Source of the DNA: Desulfobulbaceae bacterium
Lineage (GTDB): Bacteria > Desulfobacterota > Desulfobulbia > Desulfobulbales > UBA5123
Assembly (NCBI GenBank): GCA_029865195.1
Contig: JAOUHH010000010.1
Coordinates: 1 to 23,118 of the forward strand
Reading direction: 5' to 3'
DNA length: 23,118 bases
Under the pieces are notes generated by a model that saw nothing but the letters and a program-made list of their open reading frames with translations, searched no databases and was not told where the DNA came from. The stretch's first letter is position 1, and each line of letters begins with the position of its first letter. Made by a program: the position numbers and the translations under genes. This document shows positions 7,838-15,817 of this stretch, piece by piece.

Positions 7838-7905
7838 GGCGAGGGAAAGGGGCGACTTTTAAGTTAAACAGATTACGATAACTTTTTTATATAAGGAGAA
7901 GTTGC

Positions 7906-8793
7906 ATGAGCGCCAAGATTATCAGCGGTGTTGAAACAGCCAAGGCTATTCGCGAAGAACTGAAGGTTGAGGTAACCGAACTTAAGGATAAGCACGGTAT
8001 CGTTCCCGGCCTGGTGACCATTCTGGTCGGCGAGGACCCTGCCTCTCAGTCATACGTGACCGCGAAGAACAAGACCGCGCATGCCCTGGGCATCTATTCC
8101 GAGCAGAAAACCCTGCCCGCCGACACCACCGAGGCAGATTTGCTTGCCCTGGTCGATCAGTACAACAACGACCCCAAGATCAACGGCATTCTTGTCCAGT
8201 TGCCGCTTCCCAAGCATATCAACGAGGCGAAGGTGCTTTACGCCATCAACCCCGACAAGGATGTCGACGGCTTCCATCCCGTCAATGTCGGCAAGATGGT
8301 TTTGGGCGAGCAGTGCTTCCTTCCCTGTACCCCCCATGGTATCCTTGAACTGCTGAGCCGCAGCGGTGTTCAAACCAGCGGTGCCGAGGTCGTGGTGCTG
8401 GGGCGCAGCAACATCGTCGGTAAGCCCATTGCCAACCTGATGTTGCAGAAGCGCGCGGCCGGCAATGCCACCATCACTCTTTGCCATACCCGCACCAAGA
8501 ACACCGAAGAGCACACCAAGCGTGCCGATATCATCATCGCCGCAGTCGGGGTGCCCAAGCTGGTAACCGCCGACATGGTCAAGGACGGCGTGGTCATCAT
8601 CGATGTCGGTGTTAACCGTATCGGCATGAGCGAATCAGGCAAGGCCATTCTTGCCGGCGATGTGGATTTCGAGGCGGTCAAGGAGAAGGCCTCCTATATC
8701 ACCCCGGTGCCGGGCGGCGTTGGCCCGATGACCATCACCATGCTGATGAAGAATACCGTACAGGCCGCAAAGCAGGCTGCCGGTCTTGTGTAA
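7906..8793 (+). CDS. folD: Methylene-THF dehydrogenase / methenyl-THF cyclohydrolase
   Basis: This bifunctional enzyme of the methyl branch interconverts formyl-, methenyl- and methylene-THF with NAD(P). The catalytic segment SYVTAKNKTA carries Y50, K54 and K56. It is followed by the family blocks QLPLPKHI, KDVDGFHPVN and LPCTPHGI, then the Rossmann motif VVLGRSNIVGKPIA and the C-terminal TPVPGGVGPMTITML. The length of 295 residues is typical. AAGGAG lies seven bases before the ATG. The gene is the first of the acs operon and sits 80 bases before cooS, linking the THF chemistry directly to CODH/ACS. Fhs, the preceding enzyme of the route, is encoded 3 kb upstream. Confidence 0.97.
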   Translation: MSAKIISGVETAKAIREELKVEVTELKDKHGIVPGLVTILVGEDPASQSYVTAKNKTAHALGIYSEQKTLPADTTEADLLALVDQYNNDPKINGILVQLPLPKHINEAKVLYAINPDKDVDGFHPVNVGKMVLGEQCFLPCTPHGILELLSRSGVQTSGAEVVVLGRSNIVGKPIANLMLQKRAAGNATITLCHTRTKNTEEHTKRADIIIAAVGVPKLVTADMVKDGVVIIDVGVNRIGMSESGKAILAGDVDFEAVKEKASYITPVPGGVGPMTITMLMKNTVQAAKQAAGLV

Positions 8794-8873
8794 CGGCGTA
8801 ACGATCCAGTTACTATTATAAGGCCGGCGAGACGAGAAACTTTCCGGCAACCGATAACATTAGAGGTGGAATA

Positions 8874-10859
8874 ATGGCTGTCAAACGAAACGGATGTGAA
8901 GGTTGCGCTGATATTACCTGTCCTTCCTCCAAGCAGGTTCTTGCCCAGGATATCGCCAAGGGGGTCAAGACCGCTTATGACCGTATCAAGGCTCGTGGCA
9001 CTTCCGCATGTCTTTTCGGATCCGGCGGAACATGTTGCCGGAACTGCAACATGGGTCCCTGTCAGATCATCGACGGCGTCGAGGAAATGATCGGCGTCTG
9101 TGGCGCCACCGCCGACACTGTGGCGGCAAGAAATTTCGCCCGGGTGGTGGCTTCCGGTACGGCCGCTCACACCGACCATGCCCGGGAGATGGTTCGTGGC
9201 TTCCTGGAAACCGCCAAGGGACACGGCCCCCATCAGATCAAGGACGTCGTGAAACTCAAGGCGTTGGCAGAGGTGTTCGGCATCGTGACCGAGGGCCGCG
9301 AGACCAAGGAGATCGCCATCGAACTTGGCGAGAGGGCCCTGGCTGAGTTCGGCAAGCAGGACAACGAACCCATCTCCATGCTCAAGCGTGCCGTTCCCAA
9401 ACGTCAGGCAATCTGGAAGAAGCTCAATATCGCGCCCCGCGGCATCGACCGCGAGGTTGTCGAAATGATGCATCGCACCCATATGGGCGTCGATCAGGAT
9501 TACAAGAACATCATGCTGCAGGCCTCTCGTTGCGCACTTGCCGACGGCTGGGGCTCTTCCATGCTTTCCACCGAACTCACCGATATCATGTTCGGCACCC
9601 CGGTGCCCCGACGCGCCGTCGTTGATCTCGGGGTGCTCAAACCCGATCAGGTCAACATCTGTGTGCATGGCCATGAGCCTTTGCTGGCCGAGTCCCTCTG
9701 TATCGCGGCTCTGGAAAAGGACATGATCGACTTGGCCAAGAAGCAGGGCGCCAAGGGGATCAACCTGGTCGGTGTCTGCTGTACCGGTAACGAGATCCTC
9801 ATGCGCCGCGGCATTCCTGTCGCCGCCGGCTTCGTGCAGCAGGAGATCGTTCTTTCCACCGGCGCCGTCGAAGCCATGGTTGGCGATGTGCAGTGTATCA
9901 TGCAGTCGTTGGTGGAGGTGGCCAAAAACTTCCACACCGACATCATCACCACCAACTACCGTGCCAAGATGGAGGGTGCAACCCACATCCAGTTTGAAGA
10001 AGAAGCCGCCATCGAATCCGCGAAGGGCATCCTTACCAAGGCCATCATGAATTTCAAAAAACGCGGCAAGTTCTTCATCCCCAAGGAACAGAAGGTCGAC
10101 GTGGTGGTCGGCTTCAGTCATGAGACCATCAACTACATGCTTGGCGGCTCCTTCCGCGCCAGCTACCGGCCGCTCAACGACAACATCATCAATGGCCGGA
10201 TCCGTGGTGTAGCCGCCATCGTCGGTTGCGACAATTTCCATCTATCCGACGACGGCCACGAGGTCATTGCCCGTGAACTTCTCAAGAACAACGTACTGGT
10301 GCTTGCCACCGGCTGTGCCGCAACTGCATTGGGCCGGGCCGGACTGGCCAACCCGGAGGCGGCCAAATACTGCGGCGACTCCCTGCGCGAGGTCTGCGAG
10401 ACGGTAGGTATGCCGCCGGTGCTCCACATGGGCTCCTGCGTTGACAATAGCCGGATTCTTATCGCCGCCACCCAGATGGTCAAACAGGGTGGCCTGGGCG
10501 ACGACATAAGCGACCTGCCGGCCATCGGTACCGCACCTCTGTGGATGAGCGAGAAGGCGGTCGCCATCGGCCAGTACTTTGTGGCCAGCGGTGCCCAGGT
10601 AGTGTTCCAAGACCTGCCGACCTTCGGCGCCAAGGAATTCAACAATTACCTGCTTGAAGGGTTGATGGGACCGTTGGGTGCCCACTGGAACGTCGCCAAG
10701 GAGCCTTTGGAGATCGCCCGTCTGATGATCGCGGCTATCGATTCCAAGCGTGAGGCCCTGGGCATCAACAAGAAGAAGGATCGCGTACTCTTTGATATGG
10801 ATATGCGCCGCGATCTCGGTGCTGGGGTTCCCAACACCGGTTGCCAGGGTCATAAGTAA
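8874..10859 (+). CDS. cooS: Ni-Fe carbon monoxide dehydrogenase catalytic subunit
   Basis: It interconverts CO and CO2, here as the CODH partner of acetyl-CoA synthase (also called acsA). The N-terminal cysteine pattern fits the D- and B-clusters: C46 and C54 (D), C55, C58, C63 and C76 (B), in the motif GTCCRNCNMGPC. C-cluster ligands are all recognisable: the His of VHGHEP (H265 or H267), GVCCTGNE (C302/C303), DVQC (C341), VGCDN (C452), TGCAA (C481) and GSCVDNSR (C522). At 661 residues it is of normal size and looks active. Three further cysteines (C8, C11, C16) lie at the extreme N terminus. AGAGGTGGA precedes the ATG. No cooC (Ni-insertion ATPase) is adjacent, so maturation genes must lie elsewhere. 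The neighbourhood with acsD, acsB and acsC points to the acetyl-CoA synthase type rather than a CO-oxidation type. Confidence 0.97.
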   Translation: MAVKRNGCEGCADITCPSSKQVLAQDIAKGVKTAYDRIKARGTSACLFGSGGTCCRNCNMGPCQIIDGVEEMIGVCGATADTVAARNFARVVASGTAAHTDHAREMVRGFLETAKGHGPHQIKDVVKLKALAEVFGIVTEGRETKEIAIELGERALAEFGKQDNEPISMLKRAVPKRQAIWKKLNIAPRGIDREVVEMMHRTHMGVDQDYKNIMLQASRCALADGWGSSMLSTELTDIMFGTPVPRRAVVDLGVLKPDQVNICVHGHEPLLAESLCIAALEKDMIDLAKKQGAKGINLVGVCCTGNEILMRRGIPVAAGFVQQEIVLSTGAVEAMVGDVQCIMQSLVEVAKNFHTDIITTNYRAKMEGATHIQFEEEAAIESAKGILTKAIMNFKKRGKFFIPKEQKVDVVVGFSHETINYMLGGSFRASYRPLNDNIINGRIRGVAAIVGCDNFHLSDDGHEVIARELLKNNVLVLATGCAATALGRAGLANPEAAKYCGDSLREVCETVGMPPVLHMGSCVDNSRILIAATQMVKQGGLGDDISDLPAIGTAPLWMSEKAVAIGQYFVASGAQVVFQDLPTFGAKEFNNYLLEGLMGPLGAHWNVAKEPLEIARLMIAAIDSKREALGINKKKDRVLFDMDMRRDLGAGVPNTGCQGHK

Positions 10860-10909
10860 GCAGGTTTTAGACTGACCATAATCAGCAAGCTTTCACATAA
10901 GGATGCACG

Positions 10910-13438
10910 ATGAAATCGGGTAGTCGTTTAGAACGGGTTTTAACCGGTGGCCATTTTGCCGTTACCGGTGAGCTTGGTCCTCCCAAGAATGGTGATCCGG
11001 AAGTAGTTCGGGAAAAGGCGCGCATACTCAGAGGGCATGTCGATGCCGTCAACATCACCGATTGCCAGACCGCGATTGTGCGGATGTCAAGCATTGGCGC
11101 AGGCCTCATTACCTATTCGGAAGGGGTTGAGCCGGTCATTCAGATGACCTGCCGCGATCGGAACCGGATCGGCATGCAGAGTGATATCCTCGGGGCCGCT
11201 GCCCTGGGATTGAAGAATTTGCTCTGCCTCACCGGCGATCACCAGAAATTTGGAAATCATCCCGGCTCCAAGGGCGTTTTCGATATGGATTCCATCCAGC
11301 TCCTGACGATGATGAAGGGGATGCGGGATGATAAACGGTTCCAGTGCGGCGAGGCAATCAAGGCCAACGAACCGCGACTCTTCCTGGGTGCCGCCGCCAA
11401 CCCCTTTGCCGGCCCGACCCCGGCCTTCCGCGCGCAGCGGCTTGGCAAAAAGGTCGCTGGCGGGGCCGACTTCGTGCAGACCCAGATCATCTACAACGTG
11501 AAGAAATTCGCCGAGTTCATGCAGGTGGTCCGCGACCTTGGCCTTGACGAAAAGGTGTATATTCTGGCCGGTGTCACGCCGCCCAAGTCCCTCGGGATGG
11601 CCCGTTACATGAAGAAGTTCGTACCGGGCATGGATGTCACCGATGATGTGATCAAGCGGATGCAGTCCGCCACCGACATGGAAGACGAGGGCATCAACAT
11701 CTGCGTTGACGTCATCAATCAGGTTCGGGAGATCAAGGGTGTATCCGGTGTGCATGTGATGGCCATCGAGTGGGAAAGCGCTGTCCCCGAGATCGTCAGC
11801 CGCGCAGGCCTTGCCGCGCGTCCGACCCTTGAGGAAGAACCGATGGCGGCCGGGGTACGTTCCGAAACCATTGTGGTGCGTTCCGGTGCCGTTGGTGCCG
11901 ATGCACAGTGCGTCCTGGCCGAGGCCAAGGATGAAGCCAGAAAGATTATCGCTGCGGCCAGGGAGAAAGCAAAAGAGATGCTTGCTGCTCCTTCCGACGC
12001 AGATCAAATTGCTGATGCGGGAGAAGACGAAATGAATGAAAAAGAACGTCAAATGGCGTTGGAGTCGGTGCGGCTCGGACTTGAGTCGTTGAAGAAGATG
12101 CTCAATCTGACTGATGATCAATTCGAGGCGGTTTCCAAGTTTGCCGGCGCCGAATTGATCCTGAAGCGTGATCCGCAGGTGGGTTCCGCTCCCGCTCCGG
12201 TTGCCAAGGCGCCCGCTGCTCCTGCCGCACCTCCGGCACCCGCCGCACCTGCGGCAGATGACAGCGCCAAGAAGGCTGCCGAGGCCAAGGCCGCCGCTGA
12301 GGCGAAACAGGCAGCTGAAGCGAAGGCTGCAGATGAGGCCAAGAAGGCTGCCGAAGCCAAGGCGGCTGAGGCCGCGAAGGCCGCCGCAGCCAAGCCTGCT
12401 GCCGAGCCCAAGAAGGCAGCGGCTCCCGTGTCCACCGGCTCTGTCACCGCGGCGGAACTTGCCATCGAAACCACCAAGCTTGCCGACCGGGCCAGCAAGG
12501 TACCGGCCGATCATTACACCAACGCCTACACCGGCAATATCCGTGAGTCCGTGATCGGCAATGGCGGCAACGCCCTTACCGTCGGCGGCGCCAGTTCCTT
12601 ACCGTACCATCTCTTCGAGGGTGACATGCCGCGCCGGCCGATCATTGCCATGGATATCCCCGACACCCGGCCCGAGGAATGGCCCGAGCCCTTGGCCGCG
12701 CATTTTGCCGATGTCATGGACGATCAGGTGGCCTGGGCAAAGAAGTGCGTCAACGAGTTCGGCGCCGAGGCGCTCTGTGTTTCCATGGTCAGCACCGATC
12801 CCAACGGCATGAACCGTTCGGCATCCGAGGCCGCCAAGGTAGCGGCCGGTATCATCAATGCCGTTGACGTGCCGGTGATCATTTGGGGTTGCGGCAACGC
12901 CGAGAAGGATACCGAGACCCTGCGTGAAGTGACCGCCATGATCGGCGACAAGAAGGTTTGTCTGGCCCCGCTTTCCGATGCCAACTACCGCTCCATCGGC
13001 GCCACCGCCATGGCCTTCCAGCATCCGATGGTCGCCTCATCGCCCATCGACGTCAACCTTGCCAAGCAGCTCAACATCCTCCTCGAGAACATGGGCGTCA
13101 ACCTCGACACCGTGCTCATCGATCCTTCCATCGGCGCGCTTGGATACGGCATCGAGTACACCTACTCGGTCATGGAGCGTATCCGTCTTGCCGCTCTTAC
13201 CCAGAAGGATGAGAAGCTGCAGGTGCCCTTTATCTGCAATCTCGGTCGCGAGGTATGGAAGGCCAAGGAAACCAAGCTTCCCACCGATGCCTTGCTCGGT
13301 GACCAGGAGCAGCGCGGTGTCCTGATGGAGGCGATTACCGCATCCTGTATGTTGATGGCCGGTGGTGAGGTGCTGATCATGCGCCATCCCAAGGCCATTG
13401 CCCTTACCAAGTCGCTGGTCAAGGGGTTGATGGGCTAA
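10910..13438 (+). CDS. Fusion of methylene-THF reductase (MetF) and corrinoid protein small subunit (AcsD)
   Basis: One 842-residue frame carries two pathway enzymes. Residues 1 to about 305 are a MetF-type TIM barrel with the catalytic-Glu segment TGELGPPKNGD (E21), LCLTGDHQ and GGADFVQTQIIY; it reduces methylene-THF to methyl-THF. Residues about 325-360 look coiled-coil. Residues 375-425 are helical, and about 425-507 are an Ala/Pro/Lys-rich linker with KKAAEAKAA-type repeats. Residues about 510-842 match AcsD/CdhD, the small subunit of the corrinoid Fe-S protein: GGASSLPYHLFEGD, RRPIIAMDIPD, VIIWGCGN, IDPSIGALGYGIEYTYS and LIMRHPKA. The fusion would place methyl-THF production beside the corrinoid acceptor. 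An in-frame ATG at M375 could also start a free AcsD. No metV partner or acsE methyltransferase is nearby. AAGGA precedes the first ATG. Confidence 0.92.
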   Translation: MKSGSRLERVLTGGHFAVTGELGPPKNGDPEVVREKARILRGHVDAVNITDCQTAIVRMSSIGAGLITYSEGVEPVIQMTCRDRNRIGMQSDILGAAALGLKNLLCLTGDHQKFGNHPGSKGVFDMDSIQLLTMMKGMRDDKRFQCGEAIKANEPRLFLGAAANPFAGPTPAFRAQRLGKKVAGGADFVQTQIIYNVKKFAEFMQVVRDLGLDEKVYILAGVTPPKSLGMARYMKKFVPGMDVTDDVIKRMQSATDMEDEGINICVDVINQVREIKGVSGVHVMAIEWESAVPEIVSRAGLAARPTLEEEPMAAGVRSETIVVRSGAVGADAQCVLAEAKDEARKIIAAAREKAKEMLAAPSDADQIADAGEDEMNEKERQMALESVRLGLESLKKMLNLTDDQFEAVSKFAGAELILKRDPQVGSAPAPVAKAPAAPAAPPAPAAPAADDSAKKAAEAKAAAEAKQAAEAKAADEAKKAAEAKAAEAAKAAAAKPAAEPKKAAAPVSTGSVTAAELAIETTKLADRASKVPADHYTNAYTGNIRESVIGNGGNALTVGGASSLPYHLFEGDMPRRPIIAMDIPDTRPEEWPEPLAAHFADVMDDQVAWAKKCVNEFGAEALCVSMVSTDPNGMNRSASEAAKVAAGIINAVDVPVIIWGCGNAEKDTETLREVTAMIGDKKVCLAPLSDANYRSIGATAMAFQHPMVASSPIDVNLAKQLNILLENMGVNLDTVLIDPSIGALGYGIEYTYSVMERIRLAALTQKDEKLQVPFICNLGREVWKAKETKLPTDALLGDQEQRGVLMEAITASCMLMAGGEVLIMRHPKAIALTKSLVKGLMG
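12019..12034 (+). promoter_or_regulatory. Possible internal ribosome-binding site and start for free AcsD
   Basis: GGGAG (12019-12023) lies eight bases before an in-frame ATG at 12032 (M375 of the fusion). The product from M375 would be 468 residues: a helical N-terminal part, the Ala-rich linker and the complete AcsD barrel. That looks like a stand-alone CdhD-type delta subunit. So the gene could make both fusion and free AcsD. The motif is short and unproven. Confidence 0.3.
12266..12363 (+). repeat. In-frame Ala/Lys-coding direct repeats in the fusion linker
   Basis: A 26-base unit at 12266-12291 recurs with one mismatch at 12338-12363, offset 72 bases (24 codons), with degenerate copies between. 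It encodes KKAAEAKA-like segments. The mix of Ala, Glu and Lys suggests a long flexible or single-helix tether. Confidence 0.8.
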
Positions 13439-13457
13439 GCTTAATTGGATAATGAGT

Positions 13458-13506
13458 AAGCGATGAGATGCGGTTCGACAGCAAGCAGCCATCGCATCTT
13501 ACGCTT
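13458..13506 (+). other. Stem-loop between the metF-acsD fusion gene and acsB
   Basis: AAGCG (13458-13462) pairs with CGCTT (13502-13506), and AGATGCG (13466-13472) with CGCATCT (13493-13499), separated by a small internal loop. The terminal loop is 20 bases. No T-run follows, so it is not a terminator. It may be an mRNA-stability or processing element that sets different levels of acsD and acsB. Confidence 0.6.
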
Positions 13507-13537
13507 GAATCATAAAAGAGGTTAGAGGAGTCATCCA

Positions 13538-15742
13538 ATGTCAAAGATAATTTGTTCCGCCGCTATCAGAGGTGCCCACAAGATTGTGGACATGGCTGAG
13601 GAAAAATATGAGGAGGCGCTGAAGAAATACGGCCCCGAGAAGGAGGTATCCTTCCCCAACACCGCATATTTTCTGCCCATCATCTACAGTATGCTGGGTG
13701 CCAAGGTGCAAACGCTTGGCGACATGAAAGAGATCTTTCAGGAGTGCCGCAAGCTTCTTCCACCCCTCGTGACAGACAAGCTGTGGCTTCCTTACCTTGC
13801 CCCGGCGCTGGATGCCGGTATGTCGACCTTCTTTGCCGAGGAGATGTTCGAGGCGGTACGCTACCTTGAAAACTCCGAGTTTTACACCAAGACCGAAGAC
13901 CCGACTGCGAACAATCTCTGGCTGGGCGCCGCCGATGACGTCATCTTCCGGAAGCGTGGTGTCGAGTTCGTTGACGGATCTGCCCCTGGCTTTGCCGCGA
14001 TCATGGGTTCGCCTGCAGACAAGGAGGTTGCAAGCAAGATTGCCCTGGAACTCCAGGAGAAGAACCTCTACATCTTCATGCATGATCAGTCCAACGGCAT
14101 CAGCATGCCTGAGCAGTTGGTCAAAAATGGTGTGCAGGTCGGCTGGGGCACCCGTCTGGTACCCTTCGGCAAATCATATACCACCGCCGTTTTCGCCATC
14201 GGCTTCGCCTGCCGCGTCGCCATGGCCTTCGGCGGCATCAAGCCCGGCGACTACAAGGGCAACCTGATCTACAACAAGGATCGTACCTTCGCCTTTGTCA
14301 TGGCTTTCGGCGAGGTATCCGACGAATGGTATGCCAACGCCGCCGGCGCCATCAACTGGGGCTTCCCGACCATCTCAGACTGGGATATCCCGCAGGTACT
14401 GCCCACCGGTATCTGTACCTATGAGCACGTGGTGAGCAACGTCCCCCACGACGAGATCGTTCAGAAGGCCATCGAGGTGCGCGGTCTGAAGGTCAACGTC
14501 ACCAAGATCGATATCCCCATGTCCTTCGGTCCGGCTTTTGAGGGCGAGCGGGTGCGGAAGGATGATCTGTTCATGGAGTGTGGCGGTGGCCGTACCCCGG
14601 GTGTCGAGGTCCTTATTTCCAAGGATATGAACGAGGTTGAGGACGGTCTGGTCACCATCGAGGGACCGGATATCAAGGATATCGAGGTCGGTCAAAACCT
14701 GCCGTTGGCCATCCTCGTCGAGGTTGCGGGCCGCGAGATGCAGTCCGACTTCGAGCCGATCCTCGAGCGACAGTTCCATCATCTGATCAACTATATCCAG
14801 GGCATCATGCACATGGGCCAGCGGAACATCATGTGGATCCGCATCGGCAAGGGCGCAGTGGAAAAAGGCCTTTCCTTCACCCATATCGGCAAGGTGCTGC
14901 ACGGTAAGCTCCATCAGGAGTTCGGCGCCATCATCGATAAGATTCAGGTCAAGATTTACACCGAGGCAAACAAGGTGGCCGAGGTAATGGAGCTGGCCAA
15001 GAAGACCTATGCAGGTCGTGATGAGCGGTTGGGATCGATGACCGACGAGACCGAGGAGGTCTTCTACTCCTGTACTCTCTGTCAGTCGTTCGCCCCGAGC
15101 CATGTCTGCGTTATCACACCTGAGCGGGTGGGCATGTGCGGCGCTTACAACTGGCTGGACGGCAAGGCATCCTACCAGATCAACCCCACCGGCCCCAACC
15201 AGCCGATCCAGAAGGGCGAATGCACCGATCCGATGGTCGGCTACTTCACCGGGATCAACGAGTTCGTCAATCAGGCCTCTCGCGGCGCCGTGCCGCAGGT
15301 TTCCTGCTACTCGTTGATGAACGATCCGATGACCGCCTGCGGCTGCTTCGAGGCCATTGCCGCCATGCTGCCCCAGGCCAACGGCGTTATGTTCGTCAAT
15401 CGCGATTACATGGGCATGACCCCCTCGGGTATGAAGTTCACCACCCTGGCCGGTATGGCCGGTGGCGGCGCGCAGACCCCCGGCTTCATGGGCGTGAGTA
15501 AGCATTATATCGCCAGCCCCAAACTGCTTCTTGCCGAAGGCGGCCTCAAGCGGGTGGTCTGGATGCCCAAGATGCTCAAGGACGAACTTGCTGAAAAACT
15601 GCAGCAGCGCTGCAAGGATCTCGGCATGCCGGAGTTGTATGATATGATCGCCACCGAAGAGCAGGGGACCACCGAGGAAGAGATCGTCGCCTTCCTGAAA
15701 GAGAAGGGTCACCCGGCGCTGACCATGGAAACCGCGGTGTAA
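13538..15742 (+). CDS. acsB: Acetyl-CoA synthase catalytic subunit (A-cluster protein)
   Basis: It joins CO, a methyl group from the corrinoid protein and CoA into acetyl-CoA at the Ni-Ni-[4Fe4S] A-cluster. The cluster ligands are C512, C515, C524 and C534 (SCTLCQSFAP...HVC...GMCGAYNW), and the distal-Ni motif is C601-G602-C603 (TACGCFEA). Each is offset by exactly six residues from the numbering I recall for the Moorella enzyme. The length is 734 residues, so the N-terminal CODH-docking domain of the bacterial type is present, unlike the shorter archaeal CdhC. AGAGGAG lies before the ATG. It follows the fusion gene by 99 bases containing a stem-loop. It appears complete and active. Confidence 0.98.
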   Translation: MSKIICSAAIRGAHKIVDMAEEKYEEALKKYGPEKEVSFPNTAYFLPIIYSMLGAKVQTLGDMKEIFQECRKLLPPLVTDKLWLPYLAPALDAGMSTFFAEEMFEAVRYLENSEFYTKTEDPTANNLWLGAADDVIFRKRGVEFVDGSAPGFAAIMGSPADKEVASKIALELQEKNLYIFMHDQSNGISMPEQLVKNGVQVGWGTRLVPFGKSYTTAVFAIGFACRVAMAFGGIKPGDYKGNLIYNKDRTFAFVMAFGEVSDEWYANAAGAINWGFPTISDWDIPQVLPTGICTYEHVVSNVPHDEIVQKAIEVRGLKVNVTKIDIPMSFGPAFEGERVRKDDLFMECGGGRTPGVEVLISKDMNEVEDGLVTIEGPDIKDIEVGQNLPLAILVEVAGREMQSDFEPILERQFHHLINYIQGIMHMGQRNIMWIRIGKGAVEKGLSFTHIGKVLHGKLHQEFGAIIDKIQVKIYTEANKVAEVMELAKKTYAGRDERLGSMTDETEEVFYSCTLCQSFAPSHVCVITPERVGMCGAYNWLDGKASYQINPTGPNQPIQKGECTDPMVGYFTGINEFVNQASRGAVPQVSCYSLMNDPMTACGCFEAIAAMLPQANGVMFVNRDYMGMTPSGMKFTTLAGMAGGGAQTPGFMGVSKHYIASPKLLLAEGGLKRVVWMPKMLKDELAEKLQQRCKDLGMPELYDMIATEEQGTTEEEIVAFLKEKGHPALTMETAV

Positions 15743-15760
15743 GCGCGGGGCGATAAACGA

Positions 15761-15777
15761 TATCTACTGAATAGATA
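15761..15777. repeat. Short inverted repeat between acsB and acsC
   Basis: TATCTA (15761-15766) and TAGATA (15772-15777) are perfect arms around a five-base loop. The stem is AT-only apart from one pair and has no T-run, so a terminator is unlikely. It might be a protein site or a weak hairpin. Confidence 0.35.
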
Positions 15778-15817
15778 ACAAACCGATTTTTCTCGATATA
15801 AGGGGAGGAACAGACAG

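Larger units (their letters stand above)
7534..7905. other. Non-coding leader region before the folD-acs operon
   Basis: Neither strand has a credible gene. The first 150 bases are pyrimidine- and AT-rich with no clear terminator for the ATPase gene. Around 7746-7767 are overlapping short inverted repeats (CCTTG with CAAGG, TTGCT with AGCAA). Two TAGATTC copies (7773-7779, 7787-7793) and a sigma-54-like core (7822-7836) follow. A purine-rich stretch then leads to the AAGGAG ribosome-binding site of folD. Confidence 0.5.

Noticed and set aside
7861..7893. AAGTTA/TAACTT inverted repeat and a TTAAAC...TATATA pair before folD
   Set aside because: The TATATA overlaps the ribosome-binding site, leaving no leader, and the repeat arms are short and AT-rich, so chance is likely.
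7660..7905. Tetrahydrofolate riboswitch before folD
   Set aside because: I could not find the conserved core or the pairing pattern of the known THF riboswitch classes.
8823..8848. GCCGG...CCGGC stem-loop between folD and cooS as terminator
   Set aside because: The stem is five base pairs with a 16-base loop and no T-run; at most a weak mRNA hairpin.
11830..12040. A frameshift or assembly error creating the MetF-AcsD fusion
   Set aside because: The frame is continuous with normal codon use on both sides, and the joining region encodes plausible helical sequence rather than out-of-frame noise. It is still listed as a possible refutation.
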